A stretch of DNA of 64,000 bases from CAIYRG01 sp963747255 (GTDB taxonomy: Bacteria; Pseudomonadota; Alphaproteobacteria; Micropepsales; Micropepsaceae): the NCBI GenBank assembly GCA_963747255.1, contig CAVVEG010000011.1, forward strand, positions 62,001 to 126,000, written 5' to 3'. The position numbers and the translations under genes are program-made. The notes under the pieces were generated by a model. It was not told the origin of the DNA. It did no database searches and was given only the letters and a program-made list of their open reading frames with translations. Below, piece by piece: positions 23,196 to 32,342 of the stretch; position 1 is the stretch's first letter; every line of letters starts with the position of its first letter.

Positions 23196-24200
23196 ATGAC
23201 AGAAACGGCGAAGCCCTACGAGATATGCGCTGTCGTTGGAGCGGGAGCCTGGGGCACCGCTCTTGCACTGGTGGCTGCGACGAACAGCGGAAAGGTTCTG
23301 CTCTGGGCCCGGGAACCTGAGGTCGTGGCAGACATTCAGGCGAGCCGCGAAAACCACCGATTCCTGCCCGGCGCGATTCTCCCGGGTGCCGTGGAGGCGA
23401 TTGCGGATCTCGAAAGGATCAGGGACGCGGGAACGGTAATGGTAGTGGCGCCCGCACAGCATGTCCGCGCAATTCTGTCTGCCCTGAGCGGCTATGTCGG
23501 ACCCGGCACGGCAGTCGTGCTCTGCGCCAAAGGCATGGAAAATGGCACTGGCAGGCTCCTGACCGAAGTACTGCTGGAAGCCCTCCCCAGCTGTACCCCC
23601 GCCATTTTATCGGGCCCCTCTTTTGCGCGCGACGTTGCCCGGGGTTTGCCGACGGCTGTGACGGTGGCGGCCTCCTTCGAAGTTGCTCAGCGCTTGCAGG
23701 CAAGCCTGAGCCGTCCGGATTTCCGCCCATATGCAAGTGATGATCTGATTGGCGTGGCACTCGGCGGAGCGGCGAAGAATGTCTATGCGATTGCCTGTGG
23801 CATGGTGGAGGGCGCCGGTCTGGGTGAAAGCGCGCGCGCCGCATTGGTGTCCCGCAGTTTTGCCGAACTGATGCGTCTCGGCGCCGCGCTCGGCGCAAAA
23901 CCCGAAACGCTCATGGGTCTTTCAGGTTTGGGTGATCTTGTGCTGACCGCGACCAGTCCCACCTCCCGGAATTACGCACTTGGAATTGCACTCGGCAGGG
24001 GCGCGAAGATTGCCAATCTGCTGAGCGCCGGTCAGCCGCTCGCCGAAGGAGTCGCGACTGCCCCGGCCCTTGTCGCGCGCGCCCGCCGGCACGGCGTCGA
24101 ACTGCCGATCGCCGAAGCTGCGGCCTCCGTGCTGGACGAGAGACTGGGGGTTCGGGAAGCTGCGGCGCTTCTGCTCTCCCGCCCGCTTAAATCGGAGTAG
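23196..24200 (+). CDS. gpsA: Glycerol-3-phosphate dehydrogenase [NAD(P)+]
   Basis: 334 residues. Reduces dihydroxyacetone phosphate to sn-glycerol-3-phosphate for phospholipids. Rossmann motif is GAGAWGTALALVA. The family block GPSFARDVARGLPTAVTVA, the catalytic Lys in GVALGGAAKNVYAIACGM and GLGDLVLTATSPTSRNYALG are all present. First of three closely spaced rightward genes (gpsA, EVE, Rieske), with only 5 nt to the next. Confidence 0.97.
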   Translation: MTETAKPYEICAVVGAGAWGTALALVAATNSGKVLLWAREPEVVADIQASRENHRFLPGAILPGAVEAIADLERIRDAGTVMVVAPAQHVRAILSALSGYVGPGTAVVLCAKGMENGTGRLLTEVLLEALPSCTPAILSGPSFARDVARGLPTAVTVAASFEVAQRLQASLSRPDFRPYASDDLIGVALGGAAKNVYAIACGMVEGAGLGESARAALVSRSFAELMRLGAALGAKPETLMGLSGLGDLVLTATSPTSRNYALGIALGRGAKIANLLSAGQPLAEGVATAPALVARARRHGVELPIAEAAASVLDERLGVREAAALLLSRPLKSE

Positions 24201-24205
24201 CACAA

Positions 24206-24619
24206 ATGGCTTATTGGCTGTTCAAAACCGAGCCGGAGACCTGGTCCTGGGAGGACCAGAAGAAGCGCGGCCAAAAAGGCGAACCGTGGAGCGGAGTTCG
24301 CAATTTCCAGGCGGCCGGGCACATGAAAGCCATGAAACGGGGAGACATGGGATTTTTCTACCATACCGGCGAAGAGCGCCGGATCGTCGGGATTGTCGAA
24401 GTTGTCTCGGAATACCAACCGGATCCGACCGACGAAACCAGTCGTTTCGGGATGGTCGTCGTGAGGGCAATCAGGGATATCCCCAGACCGGTAACGCTGG
24501 CCGAAATTCGCGCGGACCCGCGATTGGCGGACATGGTGTTGGTAAGGAATTCGCGGCTTTCGGTTCAGCCGGTGACTGCCGGAGAGTGGCAAATCATCTG
24601 CCATTCCGGAGGAGGTTAG
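24206..24619 (+). CDS. EVE-domain (PUA-like) protein
   Basis: 137 residues, one EVE domain: MAYWLFKTEPETWSWED, WSGVRNFQAAGHMKAMKRGD, FFYHTGEERRIVGIVEV and LVRNSRLSVQPVTAGEW. EVE domains resemble PUA and YTH folds and read modified bases in DNA or RNA. Alphaproteobacterial members commonly sit next to gpsA, as here. Precise ligand unknown. The stop codon directly abuts the start of the Rieske gene. Confidence 0.9.
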   Translation: MAYWLFKTEPETWSWEDQKKRGQKGEPWSGVRNFQAAGHMKAMKRGDMGFFYHTGEERRIVGIVEVVSEYQPDPTDETSRFGMVVVRAIRDIPRPVTLAEIRADPRLADMVLVRNSRLSVQPVTAGEWQIICHSGGG

Positions 24620-25000
24620 TTGATCTTCCTTTGTCGCCAGGCAGATCTGGCCGATCCGGGCACAGCGAATGTGGTACTGGGCGAGGGCGCCGATGAGTTG
24701 GATATCCTGATCGTCAACTCACGTGGAAAGGCGCATGCCTATATCAACTGCTGTCCCCACCAATTCATTCCGCTGGAAACCTTTCCAAACCACTTCCTGA
24801 CTGATGACAAACGGCATCTTGTTTGTTCCGGGCACGGTGCACTGTTCGAGCTCGAGAGCGGAATCTGCTCGCGCGGGCCCTGCGCCGGTCAGGCCCTCGA
24901 TCGCCTGAGGATCACGGAAAAAGACGGCGCCCTCTATCTCGATGAAATCCTTCCGCCGCCGGAAATCGCGCGCGCAAAGCGGGCCAATCGCCGCTGGTAA
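24620..25000 (+). CDS. Small Rieske [2Fe-2S] protein
   Basis: 126 residues beginning at TTG 24620, preceded by GGAGGAGG. The cluster ligands are NCCPHQFIPLE (C-x-H) and LVCSGHGALFE (C-x2-H), spaced as in Rieske ferredoxins. No membrane segment, so probably a soluble electron carrier or ferredoxin subunit of an oxygenase. It directly follows the EVE gene, so the three genes gpsA-EVE-Rieske likely share a transcript. Cognate partner not visible. Confidence 0.88.
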   Translation: MIFLCRQADLADPGTANVVLGEGADELDILIVNSRGKAHAYINCCPHQFIPLETFPNHFLTDDKRHLVCSGHGALFELESGICSRGPCAGQALDRLRITEKDGALYLDEILPPPEIARAKRANRRW

Positions 25001-25173
25001 ATACGCGTTTCGGGTTCGCCGCCCGTCTGCTAAACATTTTCCGCTTTACTTCGGTGAGACGGCTCAAGTGATGTCGAAGAGCAGATTCTGATGAATTTTC
25101 CTTACCAATTCCGATCACGAAGGATCGCAAATCGCGGCGAATCAGTCAGAATGCCTCCCGGGGAGGATTGCTT

Positions 25174-27363
25174 TTGGGCGCGATTCCTTCGCGGTTGACC
25201 AGGATTTCGTCGTCGCTTGAACTGGAGCCGGAGTCCTGGGCCGGGGTACTCATTTTTTTACTGCTATGTGGTGCATCGGGCGCGATCTTTTTCATTAATC
25301 CGGAAGCGCCGCGCCGCGCTGCGGCCGCTTTGCTGGTGCTGGTTGCCGGGGCGGGCGTGGCTTTGTTGCTTCGCTTGCGCCGCCAGGGGCGCCTGCATGG
25401 TGATTCCCGGCGCGGTGCCGCAGCGGCGGTCTCCTCCAGCAATGTGGCCTGGGCGGTCACGGCTAACGATGGCTGCCTGATTGATTGTAACAATGCTTAT
25501 CGCGCGTTGGCTGGCCAGCCGGGGCAGGAGGCTCCCGATCCACCTCAGTCGAGCATTCGATCCGACACGGCGGCAGGGCCCATGTATCGGCTGTCGCGCG
25601 CCGCACATAGTGGGCTTGCCCATCAGGAAGTATTCGATTCCGCGCCCGGACTAAAGCTGACAGCCGCCGTATCGCCCCTGAAAAATGGAGAAACGGTGTG
25701 GTGGTTCATTCCACAGCCGGGCGATGCTGGCGCCATCCCGGCGGCCCGATTTGTCGGTCCGCGAGCCGGCTTTGGCGACTTCTTCGCCAATGCCCCGATT
25801 GGCGTCGCCGTGGTTGCGGCAAAGGGCACCATTCTCGAAGCCAATGCAGCCTTTCGCGAGTTTTTTGCCCCGGCGGGCGAAACTTCCGACCTGGTGGACA
25901 TTCAATCCCTGATCGAAACCGATGTCCGGTCCTCTGCACTGGATCTGATCGCCAGGGCACTCAGCGGGGAGCGCAGCCCGGCTCCACTGGAAATACTCTG
26001 CCATCATCAGGCGCACACGGGACAGAGATCCGCGCAAATCTTTGCCAGTCCATTGACCGCCGGCGATGCCGAGCCGCCAAGGGCCATTCTTTATCTCGTC
26101 GACACCACCGAACAGCGCGCGCTGGAGACGCAGTTTGCGCAGTCCCAGAAGATGCAGGCGATTGGGCAGCTCGCGGGTGGAGTGGCGCATGATTTCAACA
26201 ATCTGCTTCAGGCCATCATGGGCAATTGCGATCTCCTTTTGATGCGCCATCCTGTTGGCGATCCCTCATTCGCAGAGCTGAATGAAGTGCGGCAGAATTC
26301 GGTCCGTGCCGCTGCGTTGGTGCGTCAGCTTCTCGCTTTTTCGCGGCAACAGGCACTGCAGCCGAAAGTGATAGTGCTCTCCGATACGGTCACGGATCTT
26401 TCTTTGCTGCTGCGGCGCCTTGTCGGCGAGCCGATCGCTTTGCAGGTCGAACACGGAGCCGAACTGTGGCCGGTCTATGCCGATGAGGGTCAGATCGCGA
26501 ATGCCATCATGAATCTGGTGGTGAATTCGCGCGATGCGATGCCACCCGAGGGTGGAAACGTGACAATCAGGACTGCGAACATGACCCGCGAGGGCGACAT
26601 TTCTCTTGTCACTGGAGAAATGCCCGCCGGCGATTATGTCCTGATCGAAGTCAGCGATACCGGATCGGGGATTCCCAAGGAGAATCTCGAAAAAGTTTTT
26701 GAGCCTTTCTTCACCACAAAGCCGGTTGGCCACGGAACGGGGCTTGGCCTTTCTACCGTGTACGGCGTCGTGAAACAGACGGGTGGCTTCATCAATGTCG
26801 AAAGCGAGCCTGGAAGAGGCGCTGTATTTTCGATCTATCTGCCGCGATATGCCGGCAGCTTGAATTCGGGGGACAGTTCGGACGAAACGGAACGTCTGGC
26901 GACGCGTGACATCACGGGACAGGACACGATCCTGCTCGTCGAAGATGAGGAAGCGGTTCGAAGTTTCGCGGCGCGCGCGCTCAAAATGCGCGGTTACACG
27001 GTGATGGAAGCGGCCACCGGAGAAGCGGCGCTTGAAATCGTGCGGCATTACCCGGACGTGATCGACCTTCTGATCACGGACGTGGTCATGCCCAATATGG
27101 ACGGCCCGACGCTTGTACGCGCCGTGACGCGTCTCCAGCCCGGAATTCGCATCATTTACATGTCCGGCTATGCGGCAGACGTTTTCAGAAAGGGTGGTGA
27201 GCGAACCGAAGAAGTTCATTTCCTGCCGAAGCCCTTTGGACTGAAACAATTCGTTGCAAAGGTGAAGGAAGTCCTCTCGGGCGTCGCGCCGGCGCGTCAA
27301 CCGCCTATCCAGATTCAGGCCGTCGCCGCGGTGCTCGGCGATTCGCCAAATACTGCCGAGTAG
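25174..27363 (+). CDS. cckA: CckA-like hybrid sensor histidine kinase
   Basis: 729 residues from TTG 25174, placed 7 nt after GGGAGG; TTG 25168 is too close to that site. Two membrane helices (about 20-40 and 50-66) precede two PAS-like regions. The kinase core follows with the phospho-acceptor His near 339 (GGVAHDFNNLLQAIMG), DEGQIANAIMNLVVNSRDAM, DTGSGIPKENLEKVFEPFFT and GTGLGLSTVYGV. A receiver domain closes the protein, with Asp near 636 (LLITDVVMPNMDG) and Lys in LPKPFGLKQF. This is the CckA layout, which phosphorylates ChpT and then CtrA in the alphaproteobacterial cell cycle. A 15-codon frame (ATG 25151) overlaps the start. Confidence 0.88.
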   Translation: MGAIPSRLTRISSSLELEPESWAGVLIFLLLCGASGAIFFINPEAPRRAAAALLVLVAGAGVALLLRLRRQGRLHGDSRRGAAAAVSSSNVAWAVTANDGCLIDCNNAYRALAGQPGQEAPDPPQSSIRSDTAAGPMYRLSRAAHSGLAHQEVFDSAPGLKLTAAVSPLKNGETVWWFIPQPGDAGAIPAARFVGPRAGFGDFFANAPIGVAVVAAKGTILEANAAFREFFAPAGETSDLVDIQSLIETDVRSSALDLIARALSGERSPAPLEILCHHQAHTGQRSAQIFASPLTAGDAEPPRAILYLVDTTEQRALETQFAQSQKMQAIGQLAGGVAHDFNNLLQAIMGNCDLLLMRHPVGDPSFAELNEVRQNSVRAAALVRQLLAFSRQQALQPKVIVLSDTVTDLSLLLRRLVGEPIALQVEHGAELWPVYADEGQIANAIMNLVVNSRDAMPPEGGNVTIRTANMTREGDISLVTGEMPAGDYVLIEVSDTGSGIPKENLEKVFEPFFTTKPVGHGTGLGLSTVYGVVKQTGGFINVESEPGRGAVFSIYLPRYAGSLNSGDSSDETERLATRDITGQDTILLVEDEEAVRSFAARALKMRGYTVMEAATGEAALEIVRHYPDVIDLLITDVVMPNMDGPTLVRAVTRLQPGIRIIYMSGYAADVFRKGGERTEEVHFLPKPFGLKQFVAKVKEVLSGVAPARQPPIQIQAVAAVLGDSPNTAE

Positions 27364-27470
27364 TTTTCCGGGCGTTTGCACCAAAGCACAAGATTGCGCG
27401 TCGCCATGCTTGCCTTTGGCATGTGGTTCCAGCAGCATTGCCGAAGCAACAGGTTTGTTCCGGGGCAACA

Positions 27471-28715
27471 ATGGCAGTACGGCGCAGAGAAACGGGGGCG
27501 AGTTCAAAGACACCAAAGCGAGCGGCATCCGACGGAAAAAACGCGGCGCCCGTCTCGCGCAAGCGTTCTGCGAAATCCGGAAAATCACCTGCCGCAATAC
27601 TGCTGCTGGTTGCGACCCGGAAGGGCGCCTGGTTATTTCATGGCGACAAGGTGCGGAAAACCTGGCGTGCCGACGGTCCGCATTTTTTGGGACACATTGT
27701 CAATCATCTCGTGCTCGATCCGCGCAATCGCCGCACTCTGCTCGCCGCGACCAGCACCGGTCATCTTGGACCAACGCTGCATCGCTCCACCAATTTCGGT
27801 CGAACCTGGCAGGAGGCGGCGCGGCCGCCCGCATTTGCAAAGGCGCCTGAGGGAAATACCGGGCGTACCGTTAAACACACCTTCTGGTTAACCCCCGGCC
27901 ATCCGGGCGAACCCGATGTGTGGTACGCCGGGACCTCGCCCCAGGGGCTGTTTCGCTCCGAGGATGGAGGCGATCACTGGGAGCCGTTCGGCGCAATCAA
28001 TGACGACCCGCAATACCGGGCATGGATGGGACGAGAGCAGGACGGCACGCCCGACGGCCCCAAATTGCACTCCATAGCCATCGATCCCCGTGACCCGAAG
28101 CATATGTATCTCGGGATGTCCGGTGGAGGGGTCCATGAGTCGTTTGATGCGGGACGCAACTGGACCCCGCTGGCTGGCGGGTTGGAGGTCGTCGAGGGCT
28201 TCAACGCCTCCGATATGACCTTCCACGATCCACATTGTATTCGGATTTGCCCCAGTAATCCCGACCGGCTGTATCAGCAGAATCATTGCGGCATTTACCG
28301 CATTGATCGTCCCTCGAACGATTGGGTTCGGATCGGCCGGAACATGCCGGCCCGCATCGGCGACATCGGATTTCCCATGGTTGTGCATCCCCGCGATGAC
28401 CGGATGATATGGGTCTTTCCGATGGACGGCGGAAATGTCTGGCCTCGCACCAGCCCGGATGGCAAACCCCGCGTTTATCAGAGCCGAAATGCCGGAAAAA
28501 CCTGGACGCGACTCGATCGGGGTCTGCCGCAGAGCCAGGCATGGTGGACCGTCAAGCGTCAGGCCATGACAGCCGACGTCGGCGATCCGGTGGGACTGTA
28601 TTTTGGAACGACGAGCGGCGATCTCTGGACGAGCCGTGACGAAGGGGAGAGCTGGAGCAACATTGCGCGCCACCTGCCGGAGATTTATGCCGTCGAAACC
28701 GGCGCTATGGGATAG
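27471..28715 (+). CDS. BNR/sialidase-fold beta-propeller protein
   Basis: 414 residues. After a basic, low-complexity N terminus (MAVRRRETGASSKTPKRAAS) come repeated propeller blades with Asp-box-like turns: STNFGRTWQEA, SEDGGDHWEPF, SFDAGRNWTPL, SRNAGKTWTRL and SRDEGESWSNI. No signal peptide is apparent and the catalytic residues of true sialidases are not evident, so binding or an unknown hydrolase role is more likely. It is followed by a MoaD/ThiS-like protein 15 nt downstream, a pairing I regard as recurrent in soil bacteria. Confidence 0.8.
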   Translation: MAVRRRETGASSKTPKRAASDGKNAAPVSRKRSAKSGKSPAAILLLVATRKGAWLFHGDKVRKTWRADGPHFLGHIVNHLVLDPRNRRTLLAATSTGHLGPTLHRSTNFGRTWQEAARPPAFAKAPEGNTGRTVKHTFWLTPGHPGEPDVWYAGTSPQGLFRSEDGGDHWEPFGAINDDPQYRAWMGREQDGTPDGPKLHSIAIDPRDPKHMYLGMSGGGVHESFDAGRNWTPLAGGLEVVEGFNASDMTFHDPHCIRICPSNPDRLYQQNHCGIYRIDRPSNDWVRIGRNMPARIGDIGFPMVVHPRDDRMIWVFPMDGGNVWPRTSPDGKPRVYQSRNAGKTWTRLDRGLPQSQAWWTVKRQAMTADVGDPVGLYFGTTSGDLWTSRDEGESWSNIARHLPEIYAVETGAMG

Positions 28716-28730
28716 CCGCGGCGAAAACCT

Positions 28731-28988
28731 ATGAAGGTGTTGATCCCAACACCCTTGCGGTCTTACACCCGCGCCCGCGAAGTCGAGGCTGATGGCGATT
28801 CGCTGGCCGTGATCCTGTCCGAGCTCGACCGGCGCTACCCGGGGTTCAGATTTCGAATGGTGGACGAACAGGACAGGGTGCGGCCGCATATCCGGGTTTT
28901 TGTGAACGGCGAACAGGTATTCGATTTGAAGCGCCCGTTGCGAGGTTCCGACGCGATACAAATTGTGCAGGCGCTGAGCGGCGGCTGA
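28731..28988 (+). CDS. MoaD/ThiS-family sulfur-carrier-like protein
   Basis: 85 residues with the beta-grasp pattern and terminal Gly-Gly (QALSGG) required for adenylation and thiocarboxylation by a ThiF/MoeB-type enzyme. MKVLIPTPLRSYTRAREVEA and HIRVFVNGEQVFDLKRPL match MoaD-like proteins. Located after the propeller gene and overlapping the CoA-transferase gene by one base (TGATG). A MoeB-like activator is encoded at 58.1 kb. Whether it serves molybdopterin or another sulfur transfer is unknown. Confidence 0.85.
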   Translation: MKVLIPTPLRSYTRAREVEADGDSLAVILSELDRRYPGFRFRMVDEQDRVRPHIRVFVNGEQVFDLKRPLRGSDAIQIVQALSGG

Positions 28989-30200
28989 TGGCGGAAAAAT
29001 CCGGTTCAGCCGAATTGCCCCTGGACGGCGTACGGGTGCTCGACGTCAGCCAGATCATGGCCGGCCCATTCTGCTCGATGCTGTTGGGCGATATGGGGGC
29101 GGACGTGATCAAGATCGAGCCTCCGCCGGATGGTGACCAGACCCGGCATGCGATGGCATTCAAGCTCAAGGGCAGTGACAGTCTTGGTTTTTTTAACCTC
29201 AACCGTAATAAGCGCAGCTTCGTGCTCGACCTGAAGACGCCCGTCGGGCGCGAGGTTTTCTATCGGCTGGCAAAAACCGCGGATATTCTGATTGAAAATT
29301 ACAGGCCCGGAGTGACGCGGAGACTTGGCATCGATTACGCCACGATTCGGGAGATCAATCCGCGATTGGTTTACGCCAGCATCTCCGGTTTTGGCCAAAC
29401 GGGTCCGTGGTCGGAACGTCCGGGGTTCGATCTGATTGCACAGGCGATGTCGGGCGTCATGAGCATTACGGGACAAGCTGGAGGACCGCCCACCAAGGCC
29501 GGCGTACCAGTCTCCGATATCGGCTGCGCGATGTTTGCTCTGTATGGCATTTTGTGCGCCTTCATCAGTCGGGGCAAAACCGGTCGCGGACAGTACGTGG
29601 ACGCTTCCCTTTTTGAAGCCGCGCTCGCCTTTTCCATCTGGGATATTTCGGAGTTCTGGGGAACCGGCAAGATACCCGGCCCGCTCGGAACGGCGAATCG
29701 CTTCAGTGCACCGTATCAGGCCGTGCTGGCGAGCGATGGTTATTTCGTGCTGGGAGCGAATTCCAATCGGCTCTGGCAAACGCTTTGCGAGATTCTCGAA
29801 AGACCCGATCTCCTGAACGATGCGCGATTCGCGCACCATTGCGGGCCGGCTGCTCAATCGCTCGGCCCTGATTGATGAACTCGAAATCTCCTTCGCCGCG
29901 CGTCCAGCCGGCGAGTGGATCGAGATTCTGCTGAACGCAGGAATTCCCGCAGGACCAATTCTCAATTACGAGCAGGCGCTGGCGAGCGAACAGGTCAGGG
30001 CGCGGGAAGCGATCATGGAGATCGACCACCCTGTCGAGGGTCGCGTGAAGTCGATCGGCTTTCCCGTAAAACTGTCGGAGACATTGCAGCGGGTCCGCCG
30101 CCCTCCGCCGCTTCTCGGCGAACACAATAACGAAATTCTCGATGAACTCGGCATCCCGGGGGAAATGCGGAGCCAACTGCGTGGCGGCAGCTCACAATGA
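28988..30200 (+). pseudogene. CaiB/BaiF family CoA-transferase, +1 frameshift
   Basis: Family III CoA-transferase that moves CoA between acids. VRVLDVSQIMAGPFCSMLLG, GADVIKIEPP, FNLNRNKRSFVLDLK, and the catalytic Asp in GVPVSDIGCAMFALYG are present in the first 280 residues. A surplus C at 29834 (GCG-C-ACC) breaks the frame after LNDARFA. Without it the protein continues TIAGRLLNRSALIDELE, AGIPAGPILNYEQAL and ends near 30200. The start overlaps the MoaD-like stop, and the end overlaps the enoyl-CoA hydratase start (ATGA), so the locus is an operon for acyl-CoA catabolism. Confidence 0.88.
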
Positions 30201-30967
30201 CGGGACGGGTCACATACAGTAAGTCGGGCGCCTTTGCTGCCGTGCTTTTTGACCGCGCCGAAGTGCGCAACGCCATGACATGGGAGATGTACAGGCAGCT
30301 GGATGCTGCGTGCCGGAGCATTGCGGCGGACAACGATGTGCGAGCAGTTGTGTTCCGGGGTGCGGGAGGTAATTTCGCCGCCGGCACCGACATTGTGCAA
30401 TTTGGCGAATTCCGCGGTGGTGACAGCGGGATCGACTACGAACGCCAGATCGAAGCATCGATCGAGCTGATTGAACGTATCCCCAAACCCGTGATCGCGA
30501 TCGTTGAGGGTAACTGCGTCGGGGGTGGATTGATGATCGCAGCAGCCTGCGATCTCCGCATATCGGCGCCGTCCGCGCGTTTTGGTGTCCCGATTGCGCG
30601 CACGTTGGGCAATTGCCTGTCGCCATTCAATGTTGCGCGCCTGCTTTCGCATTTTGGTCCTGCGAGAACAAAGCGGCTTTTACTGTTCTCTGATCTCATG
30701 ACCGCGGCCGAGGCGCAGGACTGCGGCTTTGTCGCTCGCGTCGCATCGCCGCCGGAACTGGAGAGCATCGCAACGGAACTCTGCGCGCGCGTAGCGGCGC
30801 AGGCGCCGTTCACCATGTCAGCGGCCAAAGAGATGATGCGCCGGATCGGAATTGCGGACGTACCCGATTGCGACGATTTGATTCGCGAGGTGTATGCCAG
30901 CGAGGATTTCAGGGAGGGTGTTGCGGCATTCATCGCCAAGCGTCAGGCGCAGTGGCGCGGCAAATGA
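30197..30967 (+). CDS. Enoyl-CoA hydratase/isomerase family protein
   Basis: 256 residues of crotonase fold. The oxyanion-hole segments are FRGAGGNFAAGTDIVQF and GNCVGGGLMIAAACDLRIS. The place of the first catalytic glutamate is occupied by the FGVPIARTLGNCLS segment, which lacks it, so isomerase, hydrolase or another crotonase chemistry is possible. It overlaps the CoA-transferase by 4 nt, suggesting successive action on one acyl-CoA. Substrate not identifiable. Confidence 0.88.
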   Translation: MTGRVTYSKSGAFAAVLFDRAEVRNAMTWEMYRQLDAACRSIAADNDVRAVVFRGAGGNFAAGTDIVQFGEFRGGDSGIDYERQIEASIELIERIPKPVIAIVEGNCVGGGLMIAAACDLRISAPSARFGVPIARTLGNCLSPFNVARLLSHFGPARTKRLLLFSDLMTAAEAQDCGFVARVASPPELESIATELCARVAAQAPFTMSAAKEMMRRIGIADVPDCDDLIREVYASEDFREGVAAFIAKRQAQWRGK

Positions 30968-31040
30968 ATACCGAATGCAATTTACGGTCTTCCCGCATAA
31001 GCTTCCAGACTGCCAAAGCCAAACAACAGGGCGATTCTCA

Positions 31041-31592
31041 ATGAAAACGCGTTGGCTTGCCTCAGCCGCTCTTTCGCTTGCGCTTCTGTCGGGAGGTTCT
31101 GTCGATGCACGACAGTGGAACCCTGATGTTCATGCACTGGCGCTGGATTATTCGCAGATCTTCCATGTCAAGCCATCCGGCGAAATCGTTCTGCTGTGGT
31201 GGGTGGTGCCGGAAATCTTTACGCCGAACGCCAACAATCAGTCGCTTCTTGATGTGCTGTCCCGGTATGTCATTCTTGGTGTGGCGCAGGGCCGTCCGGC
31301 GCCGAACGGTGCGGTATCTTTCGAAGCCATTCCCTCCGTTCAGATCACGGACCAGAACTCACGCAGCTACACCCCACTGCCCGAGAACATGCTCCCTTCC
31401 GATGTTGGGCAAGCGATCGCGAATTTGCAGGGCCTCGCACGGCAAAGTCAGCTCGGCCCAATTGCTCAGGGGATGCACTGGTTCGTCTATCAGGCCGATG
31501 CGATCCACAGCTGCGCGCCGGGCAAGTTGTCCGTTCCGATCGGCGACGAAACTTACACATATGACACGCCCATTCCCGGATGTGTGAAATAG
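31041..31592 (+). CDS. Secreted hypothetical protein
   Basis: 183 residues from ATG 31041 (MKTRWLASAALSLALLSGGS), with a Sec signal peptide ending near VDARQ. The mature part contains LDYSQIFHVKPSGEIVLLWWVVPEIF and a distal pair of cysteines (SCAPGK, PGCVK). I do not recognise a family. A terminator hairpin starts at its stop. The upstream hydratase gene ends 73 nt before, so it may be transcribed separately. Confidence 0.72.
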   Translation: MKTRWLASAALSLALLSGGSVDARQWNPDVHALALDYSQIFHVKPSGEIVLLWWVVPEIFTPNANNQSLLDVLSRYVILGVAQGRPAPNGAVSFEAIPSVQITDQNSRSYTPLPENMLPSDVGQAIANLQGLARQSQLGPIAQGMHWFVYQADAIHSCAPGKLSVPIGDETYTYDTPIPGCVK

Positions 31593-31617
31593 CGCCGGTC
31601 ACATCCCGGCGCATTTT
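31592..31617 (+). terminator. Intrinsic terminator after the secreted protein gene
   Basis: GCGCCGG (31592-31598), 7-nt loop, CCGGCGC (31606-31612), then ATTTTC. Seven GC pairs with a short T-run; moderate strength. Confidence 0.7.
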
Positions 31618-31736
31618 CTGAAACAGGGCGTTTCGCAAAGCACTTGCCGGAACCGCGGCCTGGCACGATCCGTTCTCTAAGCCAGTTGCGCGTTTCATGC
31701 GCGCGGGTTCGATTGAGCAGCGAAGGACACCGTTAG

Positions 31737-32342
31737 ATGGACACCAGGGTACAAAATTCGTCCGGCATGTCGCAGCCGAAATCCGACGGTCTCGCCATTG
31801 ACATCTCCGCGCTTGCGGATACCGCAAAGGCGAAGCTGGGTGAAATCGGCGAGCCGGTCAAAGACAAGGCGATCGAAGTCGCATCGAAACAGAAGGACGC
31901 CGGCGCAGAACAGATTCAAGTCGCCGCCAAGGCTGTGCATGGAGCAGCCCGCGAACTCGAATCGGGCATGCCGGAATTTGCAGGCTATATCCACGAAGTT
32001 GGCAACAAACTCGATCGGTTCGCATCCGATATCCGCTCGGACAGCATCGACGGGATGATGAGCAGGATTGGCGATTTCAGCCGTAACCAGCCTGCCTTGT
32101 TATTTGGCGGCGCAGTACTGGCCGGCTTTGCCCTGAGCCGTTTCCTCAAGAGTTCGGCACAAAATTCTACTTCAGTTGGGGCTATGCCTTCGGAAATGGG
32201 TGGCGAATCGCGTTCCGATTTCGGCGGAGTGCAGAGAGGTTCGATGACGATGCAATCCGGCGTGTCTCCAACGGGCACGGGTCAAACAGGGATTGGAGGT
32301 GTCGGGACGATGCAGCCTGGGCGGAGCGGAGGGTTGCCATGA
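31737..32342 (+). CDS. Envelope-associated hypothetical protein with one membrane segment
   Basis: 201 residues. Polar, amphipathic N-terminal 110 residues (DISALADTAKAKLGEIGEPV, IEVASKQKDAGAEQIQVAAK) resemble stress-induced coiled proteins. A single hydrophobic stretch (QPALLFGGAVLAGFALSRFL) follows, and the tail is glycine/serine/methionine-rich. Similar arrangements occur in rhizobial nutrient-deprivation-induced proteins; that is inference. It overlaps the next gene by ATGA and heads a three-gene set with the holin-like and DUF3618 proteins. Confidence 0.72.
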   Translation: MDTRVQNSSGMSQPKSDGLAIDISALADTAKAKLGEIGEPVKDKAIEVASKQKDAGAEQIQVAAKAVHGAARELESGMPEFAGYIHEVGNKLDRFASDIRSDSIDGMMSRIGDFSRNQPALLFGGAVLAGFALSRFLKSSAQNSTSVGAMPSEMGGESRSDFGGVQRGSMTMQSGVSPTGTGQTGIGGVGTMQPGRSGGLP

